From: Jannaschia sp. S6380
GTDB lineage: Bacteria; Pseudomonadota; Alphaproteobacteria; Rhodobacterales; Rhodobacteraceae
DNA: 64,000 nucleotides
Direction: 5' to 3'
NCBI RefSeq assembly: GCF_023015695.1
Contig: NZ_JALKAS010000001.1
Coordinates: 1,364,001 to 1,428,000 of the forward strand
Positions within the stretch are counted from its first letter, which is position 1, and each line of letters opens with the position of its first letter. The translations under genes and the position numbers were made by a program. A model generated the notes under the pieces. That model worked only from the letters and a program-made list of their open reading frames with translations, was not told where the DNA came from and did no database searches. Positions 52,302 through 60,000 of the stretch are shown piece by piece.

Positions 52302-53791
52302 GCGGCGGGGCGGCGCGCCGCCTTTGCGCCGGCACGCGCGATGGCGAAGACCGTGATCGCCGTCAGTGTCCAGAACACCCAGGTGATCGGACCACGGAAC
52401 AGGATGGTCGGGGAGGAGCCGCTCATCAGCATCGCCTGACGGAAATTGTCCTCCAGCAGCGGGCCCAGGATGAACGCGATCAGGAACGGTGCGGCCGGAA
52501 TACGGAAGCGCAGCATGAAGAACCCGACCCATCCCATGGCGAACATGACGCCCACGTCGAACAGGTTGTTGTTCACCGCGAACACGCCGTAGATGCACAG
52601 CACCATCACCGCCGGAAACAGAACGCCCCGCGGGATGTCGGCGACGAAGCGGAAGCCCCGGATCGCGACGGACCCGACCAGGAACAGAAACGCCGAACTG
52701 ACGATCAGGCCGATGAACAGGCCATAGATGACGTCGGTGTTGAGGATGAACATCATCGGGCCCGGTTGCAGCCCGTGGATCATGAAGGCCCCCATGATGA
52801 TCGCCGTGATGACGTCGCCTGGCACGCCCAGCGCCAGAAGCGGGATCAGGGTGGCCCCCGCGACGCCGTTGTTGCCTGCCTCGGCCGCGGCGACGCCCTC
52901 CAGCTCGCCCTTGCCGAAATTGGCCTTGTTGGGCGATTTCCGGCGCGCCTCGGAATAGGACAGGAAGGCCGACGGCGCGGCGCCGATGCCGGGGATCGAA
53001 CCCAGGAACACGCCGATGAAACTGCCTCGCAGGATGGATTTGAAACTGTTCCGATATTCGCGGAACGTCACCCAGTCGCGGCCGAGGGCGCGTGTCTGCC
53101 CCTCGTGCCCCCGGGGGTTCCAGACCATCGAGATGATCTCGGGGATGGCGAAGAGACCGATCAGCACGGCGATGAAGTTCAGCCCGCCCATCAGGTTCGG
53201 ATCGCCGAAGGTGAAACGGTTGGTGCCGTAGACCAGATCCAGCCCCACGGTGGCCAGCAACAGTCCCAGAAGCGCCGAGAGCGCGCCGCGCAGCAGGCTG
53301 TCGCCCGACACGCCTGCGATGATCGTCAGCGAGAAGAGGATGAGGGTGAAGAACTCGGGCGGACCGAAGGACAGCGCGAAGGAGGCCAGCCACCCCGCGA
53401 ATAGGATCAGCGCCAGGTTCGACACCAGGTCTGCCGTGCACGACGCCCAGAGCGCCATCCCGAGCGCCTTTCCCGCGCGCCCCTGTTCGGCCAGCGGATA
53501 CCCGTCGAGGACTGTGGCCGACGAGGCCGGCGTGCCCGGCGTCTTGATGAGGATCGCGGGGATCGAGCCGCCGAAGATGCCGCCCTTGTAGACGCCCAGC
53601 AGCAGCAGGATGCCCGTGATCGGCTGCATCGCGAAGGTGAAGGGCAGCGTCAGCGCGACCGCCATCGTCGCCGACATGCCGGGGATCGCGCCGCCGATGA
53701 CACCGACGACGACGCCGATGGCCAAGGCGAGGAAACTCTCGACGTTGGCGACGAGCGTGAGGCCGGCCAGCAGACTGTCCAGAAGGCTCAT
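52298..53791 (-). CDS. Tripartite tricarboxylate transporter, large permease (TctA)
   Basis: 497-residue large inner-membrane permease with about 11-12 hydrophobic helices. Diagnostic blocks: GVVVGVIGGAIPGMSATMAVALTLPFTFAMQPITGILLLLGVYKGGIFGGSIPAILIKTPGTPASSATVLDGYPLAEQGRAGKALGMAL (PGMSATMAVALTLP and the GxP-rich TctA signature), RGSFIGVFLGSIPGIGAAPSAFLSYSEARR, and the mirrored GNNGVAGATLIPLLALGVPGDVITAIIMGAFMIHGLQPGP. It works with TctB and TctC; substrate unknown. Confidence 0.93.
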   Translation of the reverse strand: MSLLDSLLAGLTLVANVESFLALAIGVVVGVIGGAIPGMSATMAVALTLPFTFAMQPITGILLLLGVYKGGIFGGSIPAILIKTPGTPASSATVLDGYPLAEQGRAGKALGMALWASCTADLVSNLALILFAGWLASFALSFGPPEFFTLILFSLTIIAGVSGDSLLRGALSALLGLLLATVGLDLVYGTNRFTFGDPNLMGGLNFIAVLIGLFAIPEIISMVWNPRGHEGQTRALGRDWVTFREYRNSFKSILRGSFIGVFLGSIPGIGAAPSAFLSYSEARRKSPNKANFGKGELEGVAAAEAGNNGVAGATLIPLLALGVPGDVITAIIMGAFMIHGLQPGPMMFILNTDVIYGLFIGLIVSSAFLFLVGSVAIRGFRFVADIPRGVLFPAVMVLCIYGVFAVNNNLFDVGVMFAMGWVGFFMLRFRIPAAPFLIAFILGPLLEDNFRQAMLMSGSSPTILFRGPITWVFWTLTAITVFAIARAGAKAARRPAA

Positions 53792-53819
53792 GCCGGGCGG
53801 GGCGGGCTGTCGGGACGTG

Positions 53820-54308
53820 TCACGGCAGCCGCACCAGCTCGCCCTGCGGAATCGCCACGCCCGCGACCTTGGAGAAGAACAAGTAGAGGACGAGCGGCAC
53901 CACCACCGCCGAGCCGAGCGCCCAGGCCGGGTGCCTCGTTCGGACCAAGAGTGCCATCGCCGAGAAGGTCCCCATCGCCGTCCAGACCATGCCGAGCCGC
54001 GGCAGCGCCCAGAAGGTGGCGAGCATGACCAGCGCCGCGCCCGCAAGCCGCAGGAAGGCGGCCCGGCGATCGTCGACATCCCAAGGATCGGGGGCCGCGC
54101 GGGGCAGCGCGAACGCCGTGCCCACAAGGCCCAAGCCCACGATGGCCGTCAGCCCCGCCAGCGTTGTCGGCCAGAACAGCGGCGACAGGACGATGTTGCG
54201 CACGTTGCTGGGCGTCGACACCCAGGACGGGATGGCCACGAGGCCAAGGAACGCCGCCGCGATCACGGCGCCGATCCCCAGTTGCAAATGCAGGCGACGG
54301 TCGTTCAC
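53820..54308 (-). CDS. Tripartite tricarboxylate transporter, small permease (TctB)
   Basis: 162-residue, four-helix small subunit of a TTT transporter: HLQLGIGAVIAAAFLGLVAIPSW, LSPLFWPTTLAGLTAIVGLGLVGTAF, AGAALVMLATFWALPRLGMVWTAMGTFSAMALLVRTRHPAWALGSAVVVPLVLYLFFSKVAGVAIPQGEL. The last segment is the TctB C-terminal signature (FxxxLxVxLPxG type). I choose the GTG at 54306-54308 with GGAG upstream; a longer ATG start at 54350 adds a hydrophilic leader. It lies between tctC and tctA. Confidence 0.85.
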   Translation of the reverse strand: MNDRRLHLQLGIGAVIAAAFLGLVAIPSWVSTPSNVRNIVLSPLFWPTTLAGLTAIVGLGLVGTAFALPRAAPDPWDVDDRRAAFLRLAGAALVMLATFWALPRLGMVWTAMGTFSAMALLVRTRHPAWALGSAVVVPLVLYLFFSKVAGVAIPQGELVRLP

Positions 54309-54389
54309 GCGGGCGTCTCCGTCATCGGGGGGGAGGACCCGCCGAGGCATCCAGAGCCTTCAGCATGCTCCGCCCCACGGCCAGCGGAC

Positions 54390-55379
54390 CTATCCTTCGA
54401 TCCGCATGCCCAGATCGTCGACCAAGGCGCGGAACACCTCGTACTGCTCGCGGATGAAGGTGTTGGCTTCCTCCGGGCTCATCACGTCGATGATCGAACC
54501 CGCGGCCTCCATCGTCTCGCGGAACTTGGGGTCGGCGGCGGCCGTGGCCATCCAATCCTCCCACTTCGCGGCGACCTCGTCGGGCAGGCCTGCGGGCCCG
54601 GCGATGCCGGTCCAGCCGACGAGCTGTTCCAGTTCGGGGTGGCCCAGTTCGGCGGCGGTGGGGGCGTCGAAGCCCACGACCGGCTCGGCCGTGGTCACCA
54701 TCAGCGGCGTCATCTGGCCGTTGGCCACGAACCCCGCCAGGGCCGAGGTGTTGGTGCACAGGAAATCCGCCGTCCCGTTCAGGACGGCCGTCGCGGCGGC
54801 CCCCCCGCCCTGCTGCGGAATATGGGTCGCCGTGTTCGCGGCATCCTCCAGCCCGAACGCGTCGAGAACCATCGCGCCGCCCAGATGCAGCCCCGACCCG
54901 ACCCCCGAGGACGAGAAGCTGATCCCATCCGACTTGGCCTTGGCCACCAACTCCTCCATCGAGGTGATGTCCGACCCCGCGGCGACCGCGCAGGCGAAGG
55001 GATTGATCTCATAGACGGTGACGAAGCGGAAATCGTCCAGCGTGTAGGGCAACGTCGCCTTCATGGCCGGACTGACCGTGTGCGAGCCGACGCGCGCGAA
55101 CAGCATGGTGTACCCGTCCGGCTTGGCGTTCTGGACCGCGACCGATCCGGTCGCGCCGCCCGCGCCGGTGATGTTCGCCATCACCAGCGGCTGGCCCACG
55201 GCGTCGCCCAGCGGGGCCGAGATCGCCCGTGCCGAGATGTCCGTCGCACCCCCCGCGCCATAGGGAATGACCATGTTGATCGAGCGTTCGGGATACTCCG
55301 CCAAGGCCGCGACGGTCGTCATCCCCAGTGCCGCAACCCCAAGAACCGCGCGCCCCAGCCCCGTGTCGAATAGTGTCAT
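54390..55379 (-). CDS. Tripartite tricarboxylate transporter substrate-binding protein (TctC/Bug)
   Basis: 329-residue periplasmic binding protein. A signal peptide (about residues 1-27, GRAVLGVAALGMTTVAALA) is followed by EYPERSINMVIPYGAGGATDISARAISAPLGDAVGQPLVMANITGAGGATGSVAVQNAKPDGYTMLF, the Bug/TctC N-terminal signature, and by SSSGVGSGLHLGGAMVLDAFGL and NTSALAGFVANGQMTPL. Bug proteins bind dicarboxylates or related acids. Divergent from lysR, with an AT-rich 175-base control region. Confidence 0.92.
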   Translation of the reverse strand: MTLFDTGLGRAVLGVAALGMTTVAALAEYPERSINMVIPYGAGGATDISARAISAPLGDAVGQPLVMANITGAGGATGSVAVQNAKPDGYTMLFARVGSHTVSPAMKATLPYTLDDFRFVTVYEINPFACAVAAGSDITSMEELVAKAKSDGISFSSSGVGSGLHLGGAMVLDAFGLEDAANTATHIPQQGGGAAATAVLNGTADFLCTNTSALAGFVANGQMTPLMVTTAEPVVGFDAPTAAELGHPELEQLVGWTGIAGPAGLPDEVAAKWEDWMATAAADPKFRETMEAAGSIIDVMSPEEANTFIREQYEVFRALVDDLGMRIEG

Positions 55380-55554
55380 GAATCCCTCCCGATTTTTTGG
55401 ACCGCCCCCGTGGCTGCCGAAACGACATCACCCCGATCCTTGACAAAACATATCGTTAAGACAAATTTATCAAAAAGCACCAAAAATTTACAGCTTTCGA
55501 TAGGGCAGCTTTCGCGCATGGCCCCGCATCGGGGTCTCGGGGGAGGCGATCGTC
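55380..55554. promoter_or_regulatory. Divergent control region between tctC and lysR
   Basis: An AT-rich core (about 55440-55510) in GC-rich surroundings. It contains TTGACA at 55440-55445 on the plus strand with AAATTT 17 bases downstream, a possible promoter toward lysR, and a near-CtrA sequence (TTAA-N7-TTAT). LysR-family regulators usually bind T-N11-A sites here, and TATCG/CGATA arms flank the core. These elements are candidates only. Confidence 0.4.
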
Positions 55555-56469
55555 ATGTCCATTCGGATGCTCAAGACGTTGATCGCGATCGACGATCACG
55601 GGACGTTCAGCGCGGCCGCCGATGCCGTGTTCGTCACCCACGCCGCCGTCAGCCAGCAGATGAAGACGCTGGAGGCCGAATGGGGCGTCCGCATCTTCGA
55701 CCGGTCGCGTCGGACCCCCGTGCTGACGCCGATCGGGCGCGCGATGGTCGCGCGGGCACGCCAGATCGTGGCCGATTACGACGATCTGGTGCCATCCGTG
55801 CTGGGTGACGGCGGGCTCTCGGGCGAGTTGATGCTGGGTGTCGTCCCCACGACGCTGACCGGGTTGATACCGCTGACGCTGGCACCGCTGCGGACCGCCT
55901 ATCCCAATCTGCACGTGCGTCTGCATGCCGGGCTGACGAACGCGCTGATCCTGCGGGTTGCGCGTGGGCTGGTCGACGCCGCGCTGGTGTCGCGGCCGTC
56001 GCATATCCCGCAGGGGCAGGTCTGGCATCCGGTGGCCGAGGAGGAACTCGTGCTGCTGGCCGCCCGCGACACCGAGAGCGACGACCCGATCCAGCTGTTG
56101 CGGACAAGCCCGTTCATCCGCTTCAGCCGCGATGCGGTCGTAGGCTCCATGATCGAGGCGTGGCTGCAGGAACGCCGTATCACCGTCGCCGACGCGATGG
56201 AACTGGAAGGGCTGGATGCGATCTCTTCGATGGTGCTGTCGAACATGGGCGTGGCCATCGCCCCGCGCCGCTGCGTCCAGACGATGCATCCGCTTCCGCT
56301 CAAGCGGCTGTCACTCGGAGCCGGGGCGCCGGTCCGGCAGTTGGGGTTGATCCACAGGCATGACAGCACCAAGACCCGCGCGCTGGACGAGCTGATCCTG
56401 CGCCTGCACCGCGCGGTCGAAATCGGGGTACTCTCACCCGAGACCTGCGGCCAGACTAATGCCGCCTGA
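55555..56469 (+). CDS. LysR-family transcriptional regulator
   Basis: 304 residues. N-terminal winged HTH MLKTLIAIDDHGTFSAAADAVFVTHAAVSQQMKTLEAEWGVRIFDRSRRTPVLTPIGRAMVARARQIV, followed by a LysR substrate-binding domain (LMLGVVPTTLTGLIPLTLAPLRTAYPNLHVRLHAGLTNALILRVARGLVDAALVSRPS). GGGGGAGGCG precedes the ATG. It diverges from tctC and overlaps the TauE/SafE gene by 11 bases, so it probably regulates both sets of genes in response to the imported acid. Confidence 0.92.
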   Translation: MSIRMLKTLIAIDDHGTFSAAADAVFVTHAAVSQQMKTLEAEWGVRIFDRSRRTPVLTPIGRAMVARARQIVADYDDLVPSVLGDGGLSGELMLGVVPTTLTGLIPLTLAPLRTAYPNLHVRLHAGLTNALILRVARGLVDAALVSRPSHIPQGQVWHPVAEEELVLLAARDTESDDPIQLLRTSPFIRFSRDAVVGSMIEAWLQERRITVADAMELEGLDAISSMVLSNMGVAIAPRRCVQTMHPLPLKRLSLGAGAPVRQLGLIHRHDSTKTRALDELILRLHRAVEIGVLSPETCGQTNAA

Positions 56470-57202
56470 CCTTCTGTGGATGCTGCTGTTGGGCGCCGCC
56501 TCGGGCGGCTTGATCAACGGCCTGGCAGGGTTCGGCACCGCGCTTTTCGCACTGGGGTTCTGGCTGCAGGTCATGCCGCCCGTTCAGGCGGTGTCGATCG
56601 TGGTGGTGATGTCCGTCGCCAGCGGCCTGCAAGGGGTCTGGCTGGTCCGGCACGCGATATCGACCCAGCGGCGGCGTCTTGCGCGGTTCCTGCTGCCGGC
56701 GCTGCCGGGGATTCCGGTCGGTCTTGCCGCGCTGTCGGTCGTGTCGGCGCCGACGCTCAAGATCACGATCGCGGTTTTCATGCTGCTCTATGGCGGGTTC
56801 TTCTCGGCGCGGTCGGCGCTGCCGCGGCTGGAACGGCCGACGCCGGTCGTCGACGGGACGGTGGGCTTTCTGGGTGGCGTGTTGGGCGGGGCCGCGTCCC
56901 TCTCGGGCGCGCTTCCGACGATGTGGTGCGCGATGCGGCCATGGCCCAAATCCGAGGTACGCGCGGTGCTGCAACCGTTCAATGTCGCGGTCCTCGGGGT
57001 GACGATGATGCTGCTGGCCCTGGGTGGGGCCTATGACAGGTCGACGTTGGGCCTGATCGCACTGGCCCTGCCCGTCACGATGATCTCCGCGCAGGTCGGT
57101 ATCGCGATCTTCAAGCGGCTGGGCGACGACCAGTTTCGCCGCCTGATCATCGCGATGATGTTCGTCTCGGGCGCCGTCCTGCTGCTGCGTGAACTGACAT
57201 GA
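56459..57202 (+). CDS. TauE/SafE family sulfite-exporter-like permease
   Basis: 247-residue inner-membrane protein with about eight hydrophobic segments: GAASGGLINGLAGFGTALFALGFWLQVMPPVQAVSIVVVMSVASGLQGVW (GLxGxGxAL motif), KITIAVFMLLYGGFFSARS, VDGTVGFLGGVLGGAASLSGALPTMWCAMRPWPKSEVRAVLQPFNV, and FRRLIIAMMFVSGAVLLLREL. TauE/SafE proteins export sulfite, sulfoacetate or other organic anions. It overlaps lysR by 11 bases and the next gene by 4 bases, so it belongs to the same operon. Confidence 0.87.
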   Translation: MPPDLLWMLLLGAASGGLINGLAGFGTALFALGFWLQVMPPVQAVSIVVVMSVASGLQGVWLVRHAISTQRRRLARFLLPALPGIPVGLAALSVVSAPTLKITIAVFMLLYGGFFSARSALPRLERPTPVVDGTVGFLGGVLGGAASLSGALPTMWCAMRPWPKSEVRAVLQPFNVAVLGVTMMLLALGGAYDRSTLGLIALALPVTMISAQVGIAIFKRLGDDQFRRLIIAMMFVSGAVLLLRELT

Positions 57203-58338
57203 GCGTCACCATCGACCGGATCGAGGTCGCCTGCTTCCGCGTCCCCATCGACACGCCGGTGGTCACGTCCTTCGGCGTGATGACCAGCCGCCCGGCCGTG
57301 CTGGTGCGCCTGCAGGATGCGGAGGGCGCCTTCGGTTGGGGCGAGATCTTCGCCAACTGGCCCGCCGCCGGGGCCGAACATCGCGCCCGACTGCTGGTCG
57401 AGGACATGGCCGACCTGGTGCTGGGCCGTTCGGTCGTCGGCCCAGCAGAACTGGGCCGATACCTGACCGCCGCCACGCGCATACGGGCCATTCAATGCGG
57501 CGAGCCCGGCCCCTTCGCCCAGGTCGTCGCGGGGCTGGACACCGCGCTGCACGATCTGTTCGCGCGCCGCGCCGGCCTCCCCCTCGCCCACTATCTGAAC
57601 GCGGACGCCCCAGGTGATGTGCCGGTTTATGCCAGCGGCATTGCCGCCTGCGCGGCGCCGGAGGCCGTCGCTCGCGCCCAGACGGAAGGATTTCGGGCCT
57701 TCAAGATCAAGGTGGGCTTCGACATCGAGGACGACGTCAGGGCCTTGCGTTCCGTCCTGGCCGAAATCGGCGACGGCATGCCGCTAATGGCCGATGCCAA
57801 TCAGGCCTGGACGGTCGCGCAGGCGTGCAGCTTCTGCGACGCCACGGCCGACCTCGGGCTTGGCTGGCTAGAGGAACCCCTGCCAGCCGATGCCGCGACC
57901 GAGGATTGGACCGCGCTTCGCAAATCGACGAAGATCCCTCTGGCGGCCGGCGAGAACATCAGCGGCAGCAACGGGTTCGCCACGGCCATCGCGTCGGGCG
58001 ACCTGGCGGTGCTGCAACCGGACGTCGCGAAATGGGGCGGCGTCGCCGGGTGCGCACGGGTCGGCCGGCGGGCCATGGACGCAGGACTGCGCTATTGTCC
58101 GCATTTCCTGGGCGCGGGCATCGGCCTTCTGGCATCGGCGCACCTGCTGGCGGCTATGGGTGGCGACGGCCTGCTGGAGGTGGATGTGAACCCCAACCCC
58201 CTGCGGGACGCGTTCGACGGAACGCGGGTGGACGGCCGCGGCCGTCTGGTCCTGTCGGATGCGCCGGGGCTGGGGGTGCGCGACTTGCCGGAGGAGATCG
58301 CGCGATTTCGGACGCTCCGCCTGGACGTCAGCCGATGA
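57199..58338 (+). CDS. Mandelate racemase/muconate lactonizing enzyme family protein
   Basis: 379-residue enolase-superfamily enzyme. FRAFKIKVGFD holds the KxK acid/base pair (Lys-169, Lys-171), LMADANQAW Asp-199, LGWLEEPLPADA Glu-225/226, AAGENISG Glu-252, and DVAKWGG Lys-278 opposite the KxK motif, so a complete lysine-type active site is present. It could be a racemase, dehydratase or cycloisomerase acting on a carboxylate. Its 3' end overlaps the fumarase beta gene by 11 bases. Confidence 0.85.
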   Translation: MSVTIDRIEVACFRVPIDTPVVTSFGVMTSRPAVLVRLQDAEGAFGWGEIFANWPAAGAEHRARLLVEDMADLVLGRSVVGPAELGRYLTAATRIRAIQCGEPGPFAQVVAGLDTALHDLFARRAGLPLAHYLNADAPGDVPVYASGIAACAAPEAVARAQTEGFRAFKIKVGFDIEDDVRALRSVLAEIGDGMPLMADANQAWTVAQACSFCDATADLGLGWLEEPLPADAATEDWTALRKSTKIPLAAGENISGSNGFATAIASGDLAVLQPDVAKWGGVAGCARVGRRAMDAGLRYCPHFLGAGIGLLASAHLLAAMGGDGLLEVDVNPNPLRDAFDGTRVDGRGRLVLSDAPGLGVRDLPEEIARFRTLRLDVSR

Positions 58339-58996
58339 CCTCGTCGCTGCGATCGTCGGTCTCGCCGAACCGCTTGAGCGTGGCGGGGCGCGTGCCTTCA
58401 TAGACCTGCGCGAGGTTGGCGCTGATGCGCTCGTTCTCGCGCTCGAAGAGGCAGTTCCCGCTCAGGTCGGAGGCCACGATGAAAGGACCCATCCGGTTGC
58501 ACCGGATCACCCACATCGCCTGGGCAAGACCCAGTTCCTCGTTCCAGTGCACCGCTTCGACATTCTCGACCCCGCGGCCCAGCAGCGCGCCGGTGCCATA
58601 GCCGACGGTCGACAGGTAGACAGCACCGTTGGGCACGAAATACTCGCGATAGTCCTTGCTGCTCATCCCGCCCTTGCCGATCACCAGCTTCGCGCCCGAT
58701 TTCTCCAGCCATTCCGGCAACCACTTGGCAAACCGGAAGGACGCGGTGGCGGTGACCGCGCCCATCTCGAAACTGCCATCGGGGTTGATGCGCGCGGCGG
58801 GGGAGCAGTGAAAGTTCGCCGCGCTCTGGCTCGGCAACTCCATCGGGATGTTCGCCTTCTCCTCCAGCGCGCGCATGTAGACGCCCTCACGCGCCGTGTA
58901 CATCAGCCCGTCGAGGTAGACGATATCGCCCAGGCGCAGGTCGGCCACGGCCTCGGGCGTGGGCGTTGTCGACAGGCGGATCTCGCGGACGCTCAT
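58328..58996 (-). CDS. Fumarate hydratase / tartrate dehydratase beta subunit
   Basis: 222-residue beta subunit of a class I (Fe-S) hydro-lyase: VREIRLSTTPTPEAVADLRLGDIVYLDGLMYTAREGVYMRALEE at the N-terminus, LPSQSAANFHCSPAA, TATASFRFAKWLPEWLEKSGAKLVIGKGGMSSKDY (the swivel-domain GKGGM motif) and GNCLFERENERISANLAQVYEG. Pairs with the alpha subunit 28 bases upstream; together they would hydrate fumarate, mesaconate or dehydrate tartrate. Start ATG at 58994-58996. Sequence alone does not separate fumarase from L(+)-tartrate dehydratase. Confidence 0.87.
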   Translation of the reverse strand: MSVREIRLSTTPTPEAVADLRLGDIVYLDGLMYTAREGVYMRALEEKANIPMELPSQSAANFHCSPAARINPDGSFEMGAVTATASFRFAKWLPEWLEKSGAKLVIGKGGMSSKDYREYFVPNGAVYLSTVGYGTGALLGRGVENVEAVHWNEELGLAQAMWVIRCNRMGPFIVASDLSGNCLFERENERISANLAQVYEGTRPATLKRFGETDDRSDEVIG

Positions 58997-59024
58997 GACG
59001 GCACCGGGCGGGTTGCGGCGGCGG

Positions 59025-59990
59025 TCATTCGGCTGCCATCGCGGGAGGGGCCCAGTCCACCGTCTCGCGTCGACGATAGTCGGTGAACCAGTCGGGGTCG
59101 GTGCGCGGCTCGACCCGCCCGTCGGCATGGATGCGCGCCACCGCGCGCCGCGACGACAGGCAGAACGCGTGAACCGACATCGGCAGACCGCCGGTGTGGC
59201 AATATCCGACCTCGATATGGGCATCGATCACCATGGATTTTCCGACGAAACCCATGGCCCCCATGCCGATGGAATTGCCCAACTCCTTCAGCTCCAGCTC
59301 CAACTCGGCGATGCGCGGATCGGTGTTCCGGTCGCCCACGACGCGCAGGCAGGCCGCTTGCTTGCCCAACACCATCGAGATGTCCTTGGACCCGCCCAGC
59401 CCGATCCCGATGATCGCCGGCTGGCACGCCAGCCCCCGTTTGCCGAAGGCCACCAGGCTGTCGAGGTAGAAGCGCTTGATCCCCTGGATGCCGTCGGACG
59501 GGAACAGCATCCGGTAGTCGGTGCCGAACAGGCCGCCCTTATGGACGGTGATCAGGTCGATCCACTCCTCACCGTCGGGGGCCGGCTCGAACGCGTATTC
59601 TATCTCGGGGGCGTTGATGCCCACGTTGTTGTCGTGATCCGTCCGCCAAAGGGGGTGCACGCGATTGGGCCGCAGGGGCACACCGTTCGTGGCATTGGCC
59701 GTGGCACGGCGCAGTGCCGCCTCCAACGCGACGGGTCCGCCCTCGACCCGCGCGTCATTCGCCATCTTGATGTACCAGCGCGGACAACCCGTGTCGCCGC
59801 ACATCGCGCGACGGTCCTCCTTGGCGGCGGTGTAGTTCTCCAGCATCGCCTTCAGGACGAAGGACGAAAGGTCCCCCTCCTCATCCCGTGCCGCAGCCTG
59901 CAGACCTTCGAGATAGTCGTCGGGGATCTCGATGGCGGCCTTGTCCATCAGGGACTCGGCCGTCTTCTGGATCAGGTCGATGGCGATCAT
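59025..59990 (-). CDS. Fumarate hydratase / tartrate dehydratase alpha subunit
   Basis: 321-residue [4Fe-4S] catalytic subunit. Cluster cysteines are visible as MCGDTGCPRWYIK (Cys-64), GLACQPAIIGIGLGGSKDISM (Cys-189) and EVGYCHTGGLPMSV (Cys-264); TNGVPLRPNRVHPLWRTDHDNNVG is the conserved Asn/Pro-rich loop. The ATG at 59988-59990 has GGAGGACGCG upstream, 10 bases after the flavoprotein stop. Being fifth in the operon suggests that the hydratase acts on the product of the dehydrogenase complex. Confidence 0.88.
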   Translation of the reverse strand: MIAIDLIQKTAESLMDKAAIEIPDDYLEGLQAAARDEEGDLSSFVLKAMLENYTAAKEDRRAMCGDTGCPRWYIKMANDARVEGGPVALEAALRRATANATNGVPLRPNRVHPLWRTDHDNNVGINAPEIEYAFEPAPDGEEWIDLITVHKGGLFGTDYRMLFPSDGIQGIKRFYLDSLVAFGKRGLACQPAIIGIGLGGSKDISMVLGKQAACLRVVGDRNTDPRIAELELELKELGNSIGMGAMGFVGKSMVIDAHIEVGYCHTGGLPMSVHAFCLSSRRAVARIHADGRVEPRTDPDWFTDYRRRETVDWAPPAMAAE

Positions 59991-60000
59991 CGCGTCCTCC

